This document shows positions 1-9,662 of a stretch of DNA of 64,000 bases, in pieces. How positions within the stretch are numbered: position 1 is the first letter of the stretch; every line of letters starts with the position of its first letter. The position numbers and the translations under genes were made by a program. The stretch comes from Hyphomonadaceae bacterium (lineage in GTDB: Bacteria; Pseudomonadota; Alphaproteobacteria; Caulobacterales; Hyphomonadaceae): the NCBI GenBank assembly GCA_030697555.1, contig JAUYPV010000009.1:1-64000 (forward strand). Direction: 5' to 3'. The notes under the pieces were generated by a model. The model did no database searches. It saw only the letters and a list, made by a program, of their open reading frames with translations, and was not told the origin of the DNA.

Positions 1-1
1 T

Positions 2-673
2 GCGCGGCGGGCCTGGGCCGAGGGCATGCCGGTGATCGACGATCCGGTGTCGATGATGAGGTGCACCAACAAGGTCTACCTGTGGGAGAGATTGCTGGGC
101 GCCGGCTTGCCTGCACCCGAGACCATCATCATCCAGGACAAGACCGATCTTGAGGAAGTTGCCGACCGTTTGAAGTTCCCTCTGGTGCTGAAGATCCCAG
201 ACGGGTCGTTCTCGCGCGGCGTGAAGAAGGCCAAGGACATGGCCGAGCTGAAGAGCGTGGTGCAGGAGCTTCTGCAGGATTCCGATCTCTGCATCGCGCA
301 GAAATTCGTGCCTACGGAATTCGACTGGCGCGTTGGCGTGCTCGACAAGCGGCCGCTGTTTGTCTGCCAGTACAAGATGGCGCGTGGGCACTGGCAGATC
401 ATGAACCACAAGCCGGATGGCCGCTCGATCGAGGGCGGCCACGAGACGATCGCGGTGGCGGAAGCGCCGCAGGACGTGGTTGACATCGGCGTGCGCGCGG
501 CGAACCTGATCGGCGACGGGTTCTATGGCGTCGACATCAAGTCGGGGCCGGACGGGCCGATCGTGATCGAGATCAACGACAACCCGAACCTGGAGCATGG
601 CGTCGAGGACACGGCCGACAAGGCCGTGTGGCATCGCCTCACCGAGTGGTTCGTGAAGCGGCTGAACGCCTGA
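2..673 (+). CDS. RimK-like ATP-grasp ligase, 3' part (partial, cut by window start)
   Basis: The reading frame is open to the left window edge, so the gene begins outside; the ATG at 26 is probably internal, because coding-like residues precede it (ARRAWAEG). Visible are 223 residues of an ATP-grasp fold: the RimK-type entry motif DDPVSMMRCTNKVYL, the lysine-containing beta strand PLVLKIPDGSFSRGV, and the C-terminal Mg/ATP-binding segment GVDIKSGPDGPIVIEINDNP. Family members use ATP to join an amino acid (often glutamate) or another amine to a carboxylate, forming an acyl-phosphate intermediate. The substrate cannot be read from this fragment. Some RimK-like proteins carry an extra N-terminal domain, which would lie outside the window. 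It converges on the 2-hydroxyacid dehydrogenase gene with no gap. Confidence 0.85.
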   Translation, partial: ARRAWAEGMPVIDDPVSMMRCTNKVYLWERLLGAGLPAPETIIIQDKTDLEEVADRLKFPLVLKIPDGSFSRGVKKAKDMAELKSVVQELLQDSDLCIAQKFVPTEFDWRVGVLDKRPLFVCQYKMARGHWQIMNHKPDGRSIEGGHETIAVAEAPQDVVDIGVRAANLIGDGFYGVDIKSGPDGPIVIEINDNPNLEHGVEDTADKAVWHRLTEWFVKRLNA

Positions 674-1660
674 TCACTCCTTGAAGATTGACTTGTCGGC
701 GAGGTGGCGTAGCGGCCGGCCGCCAAGGAAGCGATCCAGATTGTCGAGGAAGAGATCGTCAGCGCGCGTGAGCGTGCCGTACGTGAAGCCGGAATCGTGC
801 GGGGTGATCATCACCTTCGGATGCGACCAGAGCGGGTTGTCGGCTGGCAGAGGCTCCTTCTTGGTCACGTCGAGCGCCGCGTAGGCGGGACGGCCGGCGT
901 CGAGCGCGGCCATCAGGTCGTTTTCCTTGACCAGCGAGCCGCGGCCGAGATTGAGAAAGGCGGCATCCGGCTTCATGGCGGCGAAGAAGGCTGCATCGGC
1001 CATGCCCTCGGTTTCGCGGGTGTGCGGGACGCTGAGGAGCACGATGTCGGCGGTAGCCAGGAGTTGCGGGGTCAACGACGCCACGATCGTGTCCGCCTCG
1101 GGAGCGCTGCCGCCGGACCGGCGCACGCCCGTGACGTGGCCGCCTACCGCTTTCACGCGCCGGCCGATGGCAGCGCCGATCGAGCCGAAACCGATGATGA
1201 GCCAGCGCGATCCGGCGATCTCCCGGCTCTGGACGCGCGCCCATGTCTTGCTGGCCTGCTGGCTGCGGAGCGCCGGACCCGCGCGCAGGAAGTCGAGTGC
1301 GGACCATAACGCCCATTCGGCCATGGCTTCGGACTGGACGTGGCAGGTCGTGTAGGCGTCGGCCTTGCGCCCCAACGCGGCGAGTGCGGGGAAATCGGCG
1401 CCCGCGGCCGAGGACTGGAACCACTCGAGGCGCGGCGTTTCCTGAAGCGCCGCGAGGAATTTGCGAGCCTTGGGATTGGACCAGACATCGTTGCTGCCGA
1501 AGCCGATGTCCGGCTGGGGCTGTTCGATAGCTACACCGGTCTTCGTATCGTGGAAGACGCCGGCGAGGTCCATTGCGATGGGGGTGACCCGATCCGCGTA
1601 TGCGGACAGGCGCGAGCGTGTGCGGTCGAACGTGAACTTGTGGAGCAGGAGAGATTTCAT
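674..1660 (-). CDS. D-isomer-specific 2-hydroxyacid dehydrogenase
   Basis: NAD(P)-dependent oxidoreductase interconverting a 2-hydroxy acid and a 2-keto acid. The 328-aa protein has the Rossmann dinucleotide motif GFGSIGAAIGRRV in the middle and the three family catalytic positions: Arg in NLGRGSLV, Glu in KKEPLPADNP and His in MITPHDSG. Length is close to the usual 310-340 aa. The N-terminal catalytic half is divergent, so the substrate (glyoxylate/hydroxypyruvate type or other) is not assigned. It is a single gene on the minus strand. Its 5' side faces an inverted repeat element, then xseA. The start ATG at 1660 gives a natural N terminus (MKSLLLHKF). Confidence 0.88.
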   Translation of the reverse strand: MKSLLLHKFTFDRTRSRLSAYADRVTPIAMDLAGVFHDTKTGVAIEQPQPDIGFGSNDVWSNPKARKFLAALQETPRLEWFQSSAAGADFPALAALGRKADAYTTCHVQSEAMAEWALWSALDFLRAGPALRSQQASKTWARVQSREIAGSRWLIIGFGSIGAAIGRRVKAVGGHVTGVRRSGGSAPEADTIVASLTPQLLATADIVLLSVPHTRETEGMADAAFFAAMKPDAAFLNLGRGSLVKENDLMAALDAGRPAYAALDVTKKEPLPADNPLWSHPKVMITPHDSGFTYGTLTRADDLFLDNLDRFLGGRPLRHLADKSIFKE

Positions 1661-1708
1661 GCGCTCGTTCTGGCGTGAGGTTGCGCGAGCTGCAAGCAGG
1701 CGGACGCT

Positions 1709-1844
1709 CGATGATCATCTTCCCCCGTTTACGGGGGAAGTACGGCGAAGCCGGGATGGGGGGCGACACGATGGGATTTGCTCGGAGCCTCCCCCATCCG
1801 GCGCTTCGCGCCACCTTCCCCGTAAACGGGGAAGGATGATCGAC
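1709..1844. repeat. Inverted pair of intergenic palindromic repeats
   Basis: Two diverged copies of a roughly 55-bp unit face each other. The left copy begins GATGATCATCTTCCCCCG and contains TTTACGGGGGAAG followed by a GGCGAAGC / GGGATGGGGG block. The right copy is its reverse complement (CCCCCATCC, GCGCTTCGCGCC, CTTCCCCGTAAACGGGGAAG, GATGATCGAC). Each copy also holds its own short palindrome (CCCCGTTTACGGGG). The layout resembles REP/BIME-type intergenic elements of proteobacteria. It lies just downstream of the xseA stop and may also act as its transcription terminator. Confidence 0.7.
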
Positions 1845-1848
1845 AGCG

Positions 1849-3330
1849 TCAGAACAGGTCCCCGGTATCGCTGTCGCTGCCGCGCTTGGCGCGGCGGATT
1901 CGTGGGCGTGGGGCGTCGGGTGCAGAAGAAGCGGGTGGTCTCGGCGGAACCGGACCGCCCTGACCCGCTTGCGCCGCGACCTCGCCGTCGACGAAACGCA
2001 GCTTCAGCGCGTCGCCTTCGCTGATCGATACAGCCGAGCGGACAAGGTGGCCGTCCTTGCCGGTGACCAGCGCAAAGCCACGACCAAGGATGCGTTCGTA
2101 GGACAGTGTTTCGAGCACCCTGGCCTGCGACTGGAAGGCGTCGCGCATGGCTTTCATGCGGCGGCCCATCGCGGGGCCGAGGCGGGCGGCGAGACGCTCG
2201 GCTTCGACGCGCTTGCGGCTGGTGTCGCGGCGCAGGGCCGCCGGTTGCAGGCGGCCTGCTCGCGCTTCGAACAAGGTTCGCTTGCGGGCGATCATCTTGC
2301 CGAGAGCGCCGCCGAAGCGATTGGATGCAAGATCGAGGCGCTGGCGCGGGCGCTGGAGCAGCGCATCGAGCTTCGGGAAGCGGCCCGCTGTCGAACGCAG
2401 CTCAAGCCGCCTCTTCTCGAGCTGGCCGGTGAGACGCCTGGCTGCGCGGCCGCCGAGATTGAGAACCGTCGCGATCAGGTCGGTTCGCACCGGCACAGCC
2501 ATCTCGGCGGCGCCCGTTGGCGTGGGCGCGCGGCGATCGGAGGCATAGTCGATCAAGGTCGTGTCGGTCTCGTGACCCACGGCGGAGATGAGCGGGATCA
2601 CGCTGTCAGCGGCGGCGCGGACGACGATCTCCTCGTTGAACGGCCAGAGGTCCTCGATCGAGCCGCCGCCGCGCGCGACGATTATGACGTCCGGGCGCGG
2701 GATAGGGCCGCCGGGCGCGAGGGCGTTGAAGCCGCGGATGCCGGCGGCGACTTCGGCGGCGGCTTTCTCGCCCTGCACCAGCGCGGGCCATATGATGACG
2801 TGGACCGGGAAACGCTCACGGACGCGATGCAGGATGTCACGGATCACGGCGCCGGTCGGGCTGGTGACGACGCCGATGACAGACGGCAGGTAGGGGATCG
2901 GCTTCTTGCGTTCCGGCGCGAAGAGGCCTTCGGCGGTCAGCTTCTTGCGGCGCTCTTCCAGCAACGCCATCAGCGCGCCGGCGCCAGCGGGGCGCATGCG
3001 TTCGGCGATGAGCTGGTAGTTGGAGCGGCCGGGGTAGGTCGACAGCCGCCCCTCGGCGACGACTTCGAGGCCTTCCTCGGGCTTGAACGGCAGCTTGCCG
3101 GCCTGGCCCTTCCACATCACGGAGTTGAGCGTTGCGCCCTCGTCCTTGATGTCGAAATAGACGTGGCCGGACTTGGCGACGATGACGCGGCCGAGTTCGC
3201 CACGCACACGCACGAAGGGGTAGGTGTCCTCGACCGTGCGCTTTAGCGCATTCGCCAGTTCGGAGACCGTCATCTCCGGCGCATTGCTGCCGGGCGGCGT
3301 CTGGTTCTGCGATTCGATGAACTCGTCCAT
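1849..3330 (-). CDS. xseA: Exodeoxyribonuclease VII large subunit
   Basis: Catalytic subunit of exonuclease VII, which with several XseB subunits degrades single-stranded DNA into short oligonucleotides in the cytoplasm. The 493-aa protein has an N-terminal OB-fold DNA-binding domain (about residues 18-115, with GHVYFDIKDEGATLNSVMWK) and the catalytic domain with GVVTSPTGAVIRDILHRV, ARGGGSIEDLWPFNEE and SAVGHETDTTLIDYASDRR. A long basic coiled-coil region and a low-complexity Pro/Ala/Arg tail follow. Length is slightly above the usual 400-450 aa because of that tail. The small subunit gene xseB is not in the window. Confidence 0.97.
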   Translation of the reverse strand: MDEFIESQNQTPPGSNAPEMTVSELANALKRTVEDTYPFVRVRGELGRVIVAKSGHVYFDIKDEGATLNSVMWKGQAGKLPFKPEEGLEVVAEGRLSTYPGRSNYQLIAERMRPAGAGALMALLEERRKKLTAEGLFAPERKKPIPYLPSVIGVVTSPTGAVIRDILHRVRERFPVHVIIWPALVQGEKAAAEVAAGIRGFNALAPGGPIPRPDVIIVARGGGSIEDLWPFNEEIVVRAAADSVIPLISAVGHETDTTLIDYASDRRAPTPTGAAEMAVPVRTDLIATVLNLGGRAARRLTGQLEKRRLELRSTAGRFPKLDALLQRPRQRLDLASNRFGGALGKMIARKRTLFEARAGRLQPAALRRDTSRKRVEAERLAARLGPAMGRRMKAMRDAFQSQARVLETLSYERILGRGFALVTGKDGHLVRSAVSISEGDALKLRFVDGEVAAQAGQGGPVPPRPPASSAPDAPRPRIRRAKRGSDSDTGDLF

Positions 3331-3350
3331 TTGACGAGTATAGGCGATGC

Positions 3351-3836
3351 CTAGCGCTTCAGCTCAAGGGCTGCTTCGCGGGTGGCGGCGACGGCGGTGG
3401 CGCCGCGTGAGACACGCACCAGCACGAAACGGCCTGAATGGCCGTTGTGGGAGAAGGTCCACTGGCCGTCGATCACGGTGAAGTTCCGGTCGGCCGTGCC
3501 GGCATAGAAGATCGGCTCGCGATGAACGCCGGGGGCGGCCTGGTAGATCTTGGTGAAACGCACACTGAGTTCGCCGCGCGCGCCGGCGATTTCCGCCGAC
3601 AGCTCGATCAGGCCCGGGTGCGCGAAAGTGTTCGGCTCCAGCGTCGTGCCAGTGATGCTGCCGGCATTGTCGACCAGATGCGCCGAGAACGGTACGGGCG
3701 CGTCCGGCCCATGGGACCAATATTCGCCCGACCACAGTCCGGTCAGGTCGCTGTCACGCGAAAACAGGGAGGATCTGGCGTTCAAGGTATTGCCTTGTTT
3801 TTCCGGCCCAGCCCGTACTAATCCGGCGTACAGCAT
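3351..3836 (-). CDS. Hypothetical protein, start uncertain
   Basis: Not recognised. Up to 161 aa; the conserved-looking core starts about residue 30 (LTGLWSGEYWSHGPDAPVPF) and reads like a small beta-rich domain ending in NGHSGRFVLVRVSRG. No signal peptide or membrane segment is apparent. The ATG at 3836 lies only 31 bp from the divergent purD start, leaving almost no room for purD control. A TTG at about 3785, preceded by AAGGCAATACC, is a reasonable alternative start and would free the intervening stretch for promoters. The gene ends about 20 bp before the xseA start codon, so co-transcription with xseA is possible. Confidence 0.6.
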   Translation of the reverse strand: MLYAGLVRAGPEKQGNTLNARSSLFSRDSDLTGLWSGEYWSHGPDAPVPFSAHLVDNAGSITGTTLEPNTFAHPGLIELSAEIAGARGELSVRFTKIYQAAPGVHREPIFYAGTADRNFTVIDGQWTFSHNGHSGRFVLVRVSRGATAVAATREAALELKR

Positions 3837-3867
3837 AACCCGCCGATAAGCCGACCGGACGATTTAT

Positions 3868-5144
<1,277 letters not shown>

Positions 5145-5148
<4 letters not shown>

Positions 5149-5179
5149 GATGCATTTCGCTTCGCTCCATGCACGCTAC
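5145..5179. repeat. Short REP-like palindrome overlapping the purD stop codon
   Basis: An imperfect inverted repeat: arm GTAGGATGCAT, central TTCGCTTCGCTCC, arm ATGCACGCTAC. The centre CGCTTCGCTCC with flanking ATGC arms is a type often seen scattered between genes in proteobacteria. The purD TAG is formed by the first arm. Confidence 0.55.
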
Positions 5180-5290
5180 GATCCCGGGAAGAAAATCCTC
5201 GACCTCCGCGGGAACCCTGCTTAAGCGTGGCCGAAGAAGCGGTATGCTGGCGGACTGAAGACCGGCAAGCCGGCGGCGACAGGGCAGGAC

Positions 5291-6367
5291 ATGACCGAGC
5301 ACGACCAGTTCAGCGGCACCAAGGACGTTGCGGAGTCGCATAAGTTCGACGAAGCGAAACTCGCGGCCTGGATGCAGGCCAATGTCGAGGGCTATCAGGG
5401 CCCGCTCACGGTGCGCCAGTTCAAGGGCGGCCAGTCCAATCCGACCTACCAGCTCATCACGCCGAAGAAGAAATACGTCATGCGGCGCAAGCCGCCGGGC
5501 AAGCTTTTGCCGTCGGCGCATGCGGTGGACCGCGAGTTCCGTGTGATCTCCGCGCTCTATCCGCTCGGCTTCCCCGTCGCGAAGCCGTACGGCCTCTGCG
5601 AGGACGACAGCGTCGCCGGCACGATGTTCTACATCATGGATATGGTCGAAGGCCGCATTCTCTGGGACGCAACACTGCCCGACTATGAGCCGGCCGAACG
5701 CCGCGCGATCTTCGATGCGAAGCTCTCCACCTTCGCCACCTTGCACAACGTCGATTGGAAAAAGGCCGGCCTCGAAGGCTTCGGCAAGGAGGGCGATTAT
5801 GTCGCCCGCCAGATCCATCGCTGGACCAAACAATACCAGATGTCCGAGACGACCAAGATCCCGGAAATGGACAAGCTGATCGAGTGGCTGCCGAAGAACG
5901 TGCCGCCGGGCGAGCGCACCAGCATCGTCCACGGCGACTATCGCATCGACAATATGGTGCTGCATCCGACCGAGCCGCGCGTGCTGGCCGTGCTGGACTG
6001 GGAACTCTCGACGCTCGGCGATCCGCTGGCGGATTTCACCTATCACCTGATGTCGTGGGAGATGCCCTCGTCGGATCCGGTGCGGCCGTCGCTGGCAATG
6101 GTGCAAGACAAGGAAGCCAGGGGCATTCCGACGCGCGACCAGTACATCGCGCGCTATTGCGAACTCACCGGCCGGGACGGCCTGCCCGATCTTCAGTATT
6201 ATTTCGCGTACAATGCGTTTCGGCTCGCCGGCATTCTCCAGGGCATCGTCGGCCGTGTACGCGACGGCACAGCTTCCAACGCTGCGGCAGCGCAAAATGA
6301 AGGCAGGGTCGAACCACTGGCGAAGTTTGCTTACGCCTGTGCGCAAAAGGCGGGCATGCAAGGTTAG
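5291..6367 (+). CDS. Phosphotransferase family protein (APH fold, ACAD10/11-like)
   Basis: A cytoplasmic kinase-fold protein of 358 aa related to aminoglycoside/choline phosphotransferases. It shows a glycine-rich loop region with GGQSNPTYQL, the catalytic loop HGDYRIDNMVLHP (Asp base plus Asn metal ligand), and the Mg-binding segment VLDWELSTLGDPLADF. This pattern is typical of the branch found next to, or fused with, acyl-CoA dehydrogenases (ACAD10/11), thought to phosphorylate hydroxy-acyl substrates. No acyl-CoA dehydrogenase gene is adjacent here, so the substrate is an inference. The start is supported by AGGGCAGGAC just before the ATG. Confidence 0.85.
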   Translation: MTEHDQFSGTKDVAESHKFDEAKLAAWMQANVEGYQGPLTVRQFKGGQSNPTYQLITPKKKYVMRRKPPGKLLPSAHAVDREFRVISALYPLGFPVAKPYGLCEDDSVAGTMFYIMDMVEGRILWDATLPDYEPAERRAIFDAKLSTFATLHNVDWKKAGLEGFGKEGDYVARQIHRWTKQYQMSETTKIPEMDKLIEWLPKNVPPGERTSIVHGDYRIDNMVLHPTEPRVLAVLDWELSTLGDPLADFTYHLMSWEMPSSDPVRPSLAMVQDKEARGIPTRDQYIARYCELTGRDGLPDLQYYFAYNAFRLAGILQGIVGRVRDGTASNAAAAQNEGRVEPLAKFAYACAQKAGMQG

Positions 6368-6438
6368 GCCGGGTCTGGCGGCCTTGCTCCTCCACGCGGG
6401 AAATGCCTAGCTGACCTCTCCAAGTCGAGGGGCCTTCC

Positions 6439-8712
6439 ATGCGCCGATCCATTTCACTTACCGCGATCATTCTCGCCGCGAGCCTTGCAGCTTCGCCGGC
6501 TATTCCACAGGCGGCGCCGGCCGACATCGAGAAGACGTTCGATGCTTCCATCAGCTCGCCCGAAATGGATGGCTGGATGAAGCGGATGGCGGCCGAGCCC
6601 AACCATGTCGGCTCGAAGCATGACAAGGCCAACGCGGAGTACACGCTCCAGAGATTCAAAGACTGGGGCTGGGACGCAAAGATCGAAACCTTCAAGGTTC
6701 TCTATCCGACGCCGACGAAAGTCTCGCTCGACCTCCTCGGCAAGCAGCGCTTCAAGGCGACGCTGACCGAGAAACCGGTGCCTGGCGATGCAACTTCGTC
6801 GCGCACCAAGGATCAGCTTCCCGCCTATGTCGCCTTCCAGGGCGATGGCGATGTGACGGCGCCGATCGTCTACGTGAACTACGGCATGCCGGACGACTAC
6901 AAGGCGCTGCAGCGCATGGGTGTCGACGTCAAAGGCAAGATCGTGATCGCGCGCTATGGCCAAGGCTGGCGCGGACTGAAGCCGCAACTGGCGCAGGAAG
7001 CAGGTGCGGTCGGCTGCATCATCTATTCCGATCCGCGTGACGACGGCTATTCCGCCGACGACGCCTATCCGAAGGGTGCCGCACGGCCGGCGCAGGGATT
7101 CCAGCGCGGCTCGGTCGCCGCCATGCCGCTCTATCCCGGCGATCCGCTGACGCCGGGCTATGGTGCGACGGATGATGCAAAGCGTCTCACGCGCGAAGAA
7201 GCGCCGACCATCCTGAAGATTCCGGTGTTGCCGGTCTCGTATGGCGACGCGCAGAAATTCCTCGGCGCCCTCGAAGGCCGCGTCGTGCCCGCCAACTGGC
7301 GCGGCGGCTTGCCGATCACCTACCATGTCGGCGGCACGGACGCGGCGAAGGCGCACATCGTCGTGAAGTCGGAGTGGTCGCTGAAGCCGGCTTACAATGT
7401 CGTCGCGACGATGAAGGGCTCGGAATTTCCCGACCAGTGGATCCTGCGCGGCAACCACCATGACGGTTGGGTGTTCGGCGCTTCCGATCCGATCAGCGGC
7501 CATATCGCGATGATGGCTGAGGCGAAGGCGATCGGCGAACTGGCGAAGTCCGGCTGGAAGCCGAAGCGCACGCTCGTCTATCTGAGCTGGGATGCGGAGG
7601 AGCCCATGCTGCTCGGTTCGACCGAATGGGCCGAGACGCATGAGAAGGAGCTGAAGGAGAAGGCGCTTATCTACATCAACTCGGATGGCAATGGCCGCGG
7701 CTTCTTCGGCGCCGAGGGCAGCCACTCACTGCAAAACTGGGTCGCCAAGGTCGCGGCCGATGTCACGGATCCGCAGACAGGCGTCTCGGTGGACAAGCGA
7801 GCGCGTGCGGCCGCGATGGCGAACACAGGAACGACAGATCGCGCCAAGGCAGTCGCAAAAGCAGCGGCGGAGGGGAAAGACCTGCCGCTCGATCCGCTCG
7901 GCTCGGGCTCCGACTATTCCGCCTTCCTGCAGCACCTCGGCCTCGCTGCGCTTAATGTTGGCTACGGCGGCGAGGGCGACAGCGGTGGCGTCTATCATTC
8001 GGCCTACGACACCTACGAGCATCACTCGAAATTCGTCGACCCGGGTTTCAAGTATGCAGCGGCGCTGGCGAAGACCTCTGGCCGCATGGTGCTTCGCCTC
8101 TCCGAGACGGCCCTTCCGGTGCAGCGCTACGGTGACTTCGCCGACACGGTCTCGACCTATCTCGACGAGGTAATGAAGCTGGCCGACGGCAAGCGCGAGA
8201 CGCAGACGGCTCAGGCCAAGGCGATTACCGCCGACGCCTTCAAGCTCTCCGACGACCCGACGCTGACCAGCGGCCTGCCGACGGCGCTGATGCCCGTGCC
8301 TTATTTCAACTTCTCGCCGCTTCAGAACGCGGTCGTTCGCCTCAAAGCTAGCGCCAAGGCTTATGACGAGACGCTGAAGTCAAAAGGCGCCGCGCTTCCC
8401 GCCGCCACTAAGGGCCAGCTCGTTGCGCTAGCTGGCAAGACGGAGCAGGCGCTGCTGATGGAGCCGGGCCTGCCCGGCGGCCGAGGCTGGTACCGGAACA
8501 TGATCTACGCTCCGGGCCGTCTCACCGGCTATGGCGCGAAGACATTGCCCGGCGTGCGCGAGGCGATCGAGGATGAGCGCTGGGACGATGTCGACACCTA
8601 TTCGGTGCTGACCGCCAAGGCGCTCAATAACTACTCGGACAAGCTCGACGAAGGCGTGAAGCTGATGGGCGGACCAGCTGCAACCGCAACGCCAGGCGCG
8701 GCGGCGAAGTAG
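6439..8712 (+). CDS. Secreted M28 family metallopeptidase (glutamate carboxypeptidase II-like)
   Basis: A zinc aminopeptidase/carboxypeptidase of 757 aa acting outside the cytoplasm. An N-terminal signal peptide (MRRSISLTAIILAASLAAS) is followed by a PA-like insert (VKGKIVIARYGQGWRG, AGAVGCIIYSDPRDDGY). The di-zinc M28 site is visible: NHHDGWVFGASDP near residue 339, DAEEPMLLGSTEW near 385, NSDG near 414 and VYHSAYDTYEHHSKF near 519. The C-terminal quarter resembles the transferrin-receptor-like dimerisation domain. Overall layout matches eukaryotic GCPII/NAALADase and bacterial secreted relatives. The start follows GAGGGGCCTTCC. Its TAG stop shares one base with the GTG start of the next gene, which points to coupled translation. 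Confidence 0.92.
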   Translation: MRRSISLTAIILAASLAASPAIPQAAPADIEKTFDASISSPEMDGWMKRMAAEPNHVGSKHDKANAEYTLQRFKDWGWDAKIETFKVLYPTPTKVSLDLLGKQRFKATLTEKPVPGDATSSRTKDQLPAYVAFQGDGDVTAPIVYVNYGMPDDYKALQRMGVDVKGKIVIARYGQGWRGLKPQLAQEAGAVGCIIYSDPRDDGYSADDAYPKGAARPAQGFQRGSVAAMPLYPGDPLTPGYGATDDAKRLTREEAPTILKIPVLPVSYGDAQKFLGALEGRVVPANWRGGLPITYHVGGTDAAKAHIVVKSEWSLKPAYNVVATMKGSEFPDQWILRGNHHDGWVFGASDPISGHIAMMAEAKAIGELAKSGWKPKRTLVYLSWDAEEPMLLGSTEWAETHEKELKEKALIYINSDGNGRGFFGAEGSHSLQNWVAKVAADVTDPQTGVSVDKRARAAAMANTGTTDRAKAVAKAAAEGKDLPLDPLGSGSDYSAFLQHLGLAALNVGYGGEGDSGGVYHSAYDTYEHHSKFVDPGFKYAAALAKTSGRMVLRLSETALPVQRYGDFADTVSTYLDEVMKLADGKRETQTAQAKAITADAFKLSDDPTLTSGLPTALMPVPYFNFSPLQNAVVRLKASAKAYDETLKSKGAALPAATKGQLVALAGKTEQALLMEPGLPGGRGWYRNMIYAPGRLTGYGAKTLPGVREAIEDERWDDVDTYSVLTAKALNNYSDKLDEGVKLMGGPAATATPGAAAK

Positions 8713-9077
8713 TGCGGGCGGCGCTTATATTCGCTTGCATGGCGTTGGGCGGTTGCCTGACGCCCAAGCCAGCGTTCGACATTCCAACGCTGAAACCGAC
8801 GGAGGAGGCCGATCAGGTCGTTCTGACCGGCTGGCTGCAGCTCGGCGACCAGATCAGGCTTTATCCCGAGAAGAAGCATCTCGGGGACATGGGCAAAGCC
8901 ACTTGCATTTCTGGCGTCCTGTTGTCCCTCGCCGGTCGCCCCGGTCCTGAGTTCAACGACAGGCGTGTGGCTGTCAGCGGTTATCTTCGCCGCTTCGGTG
9001 GCGAGGGGTCCGGTTCGCTCAAGGATGAGTGCGGCAGCGGTCTCATTCTTCTGGCCGACGGCGTTTCCGTTCCCTGA
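8712..9077 (+). CDS. Small putative lipoprotein, unknown function
   Basis: Not recognised. The 121-aa product starts at GTG, which overlaps the peptidase stop (TAGTG). The N terminus MRAALIFACMALGGCLTPKP is a lipoprotein signal with lipobox LGGC, so the mature protein should be anchored by Cys15. The rest is a compact, mostly beta domain (VVLTGWLQLGDQIRLYPEKK, RRVAVSGYLRR) with two further Cys residues. The coupling suggests it is made together with the M28 peptidase, but no functional link can be shown. Confidence 0.7.
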   Translation: MRAALIFACMALGGCLTPKPAFDIPTLKPTEEADQVVLTGWLQLGDQIRLYPEKKHLGDMGKATCISGVLLSLAGRPGPEFNDRRVAVSGYLRRFGGEGSGSLKDECGSGLILLADGVSVP

Positions 9078-9129
9078 CATGAGAAGGACCGCCGGTTTTG
9101 CGGTGGCCCTTCCTGGTGTTGCCGTTCCT

Positions 9130-9567
9130 CTAGCGGAGGAACTCGATGTCGACGCCGCTGCGGCCGCCACGGACGTCGCAGACGGTGTTCACATAGCTGT
9201 AGCCCCTGCGGTTATGGAGTCGCATCTTGCCGCGCATCTCCCAGCCTTGGCGGCCGTACTCGAGGCGGGGGCCATCGTTGTACTGGGCGCTGTAGTAGCC
9301 GAGGCGCCAGGCTTCCTGGATGCCGGCGCGGCTGCAATCTTCCTGGACACGTTGGAAGTCGGGTTTGCGGCGGCGGTCGTTGTCCCGATCTCCGTAGCGG
9401 TCGTTCTGACCTTCGAAGAACGGCGGGTATTCCTGCGCACGAGGGGCGCCGGCGAGTTCGCGGTCGCGGTCGCCGTATTGCTGGGCCAGGGCGGGCGCCG
9501 CGGCGATGAGGGCCATGGACGCAGCCAGCGCTGCGGCGGAGGCCTTGAGGGCGATGTGTTTCATCAT
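9130..9567 (-). CDS. Hypothetical exported protein
   Basis: Not recognised. The 145-aa product has a clear Sec signal peptide (MMKHIALKASAAALAASMALIAAAPALAQ, probable cleavage after ALA). The mature part is rich in Arg, Asp, Tyr and Gln near the start (QQYGDRDRELAG) and has two Cys residues (QEDCSRAG, NTVCDVRGG) that could form a disulfide in the periplasm. The end SGVDIEFLR is typical of small periplasmic beta proteins. It converges on the preceding lipoprotein gene. Confidence 0.75.
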   Translation of the reverse strand: MMKHIALKASAAALAASMALIAAAPALAQQYGDRDRELAGAPRAQEYPPFFEGQNDRYGDRDNDRRRKPDFQRVQEDCSRAGIQEAWRLGYYSAQYNDGPRLEYGRQGWEMRGKMRLHNRRGYSYVNTVCDVRGGRSGVDIEFLR

Positions 9568-9662
9568 GACGGGGAAACTACGCGCCAGACCCGGAACCGG
9601 ACCTGAATGCGAAACTCAGATTACAGATTCCGCACATGAACGGGGGTTAAGAATCGGCGCGC

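Noticed and set aside
8965-9606. 213-aa plus-strand ORF antisense to the exported protein at 9130-9567
   Set aside because: The minus-strand ORF has a clean signal peptide, while the plus ORF is Ala/Val-rich shadow sequence.
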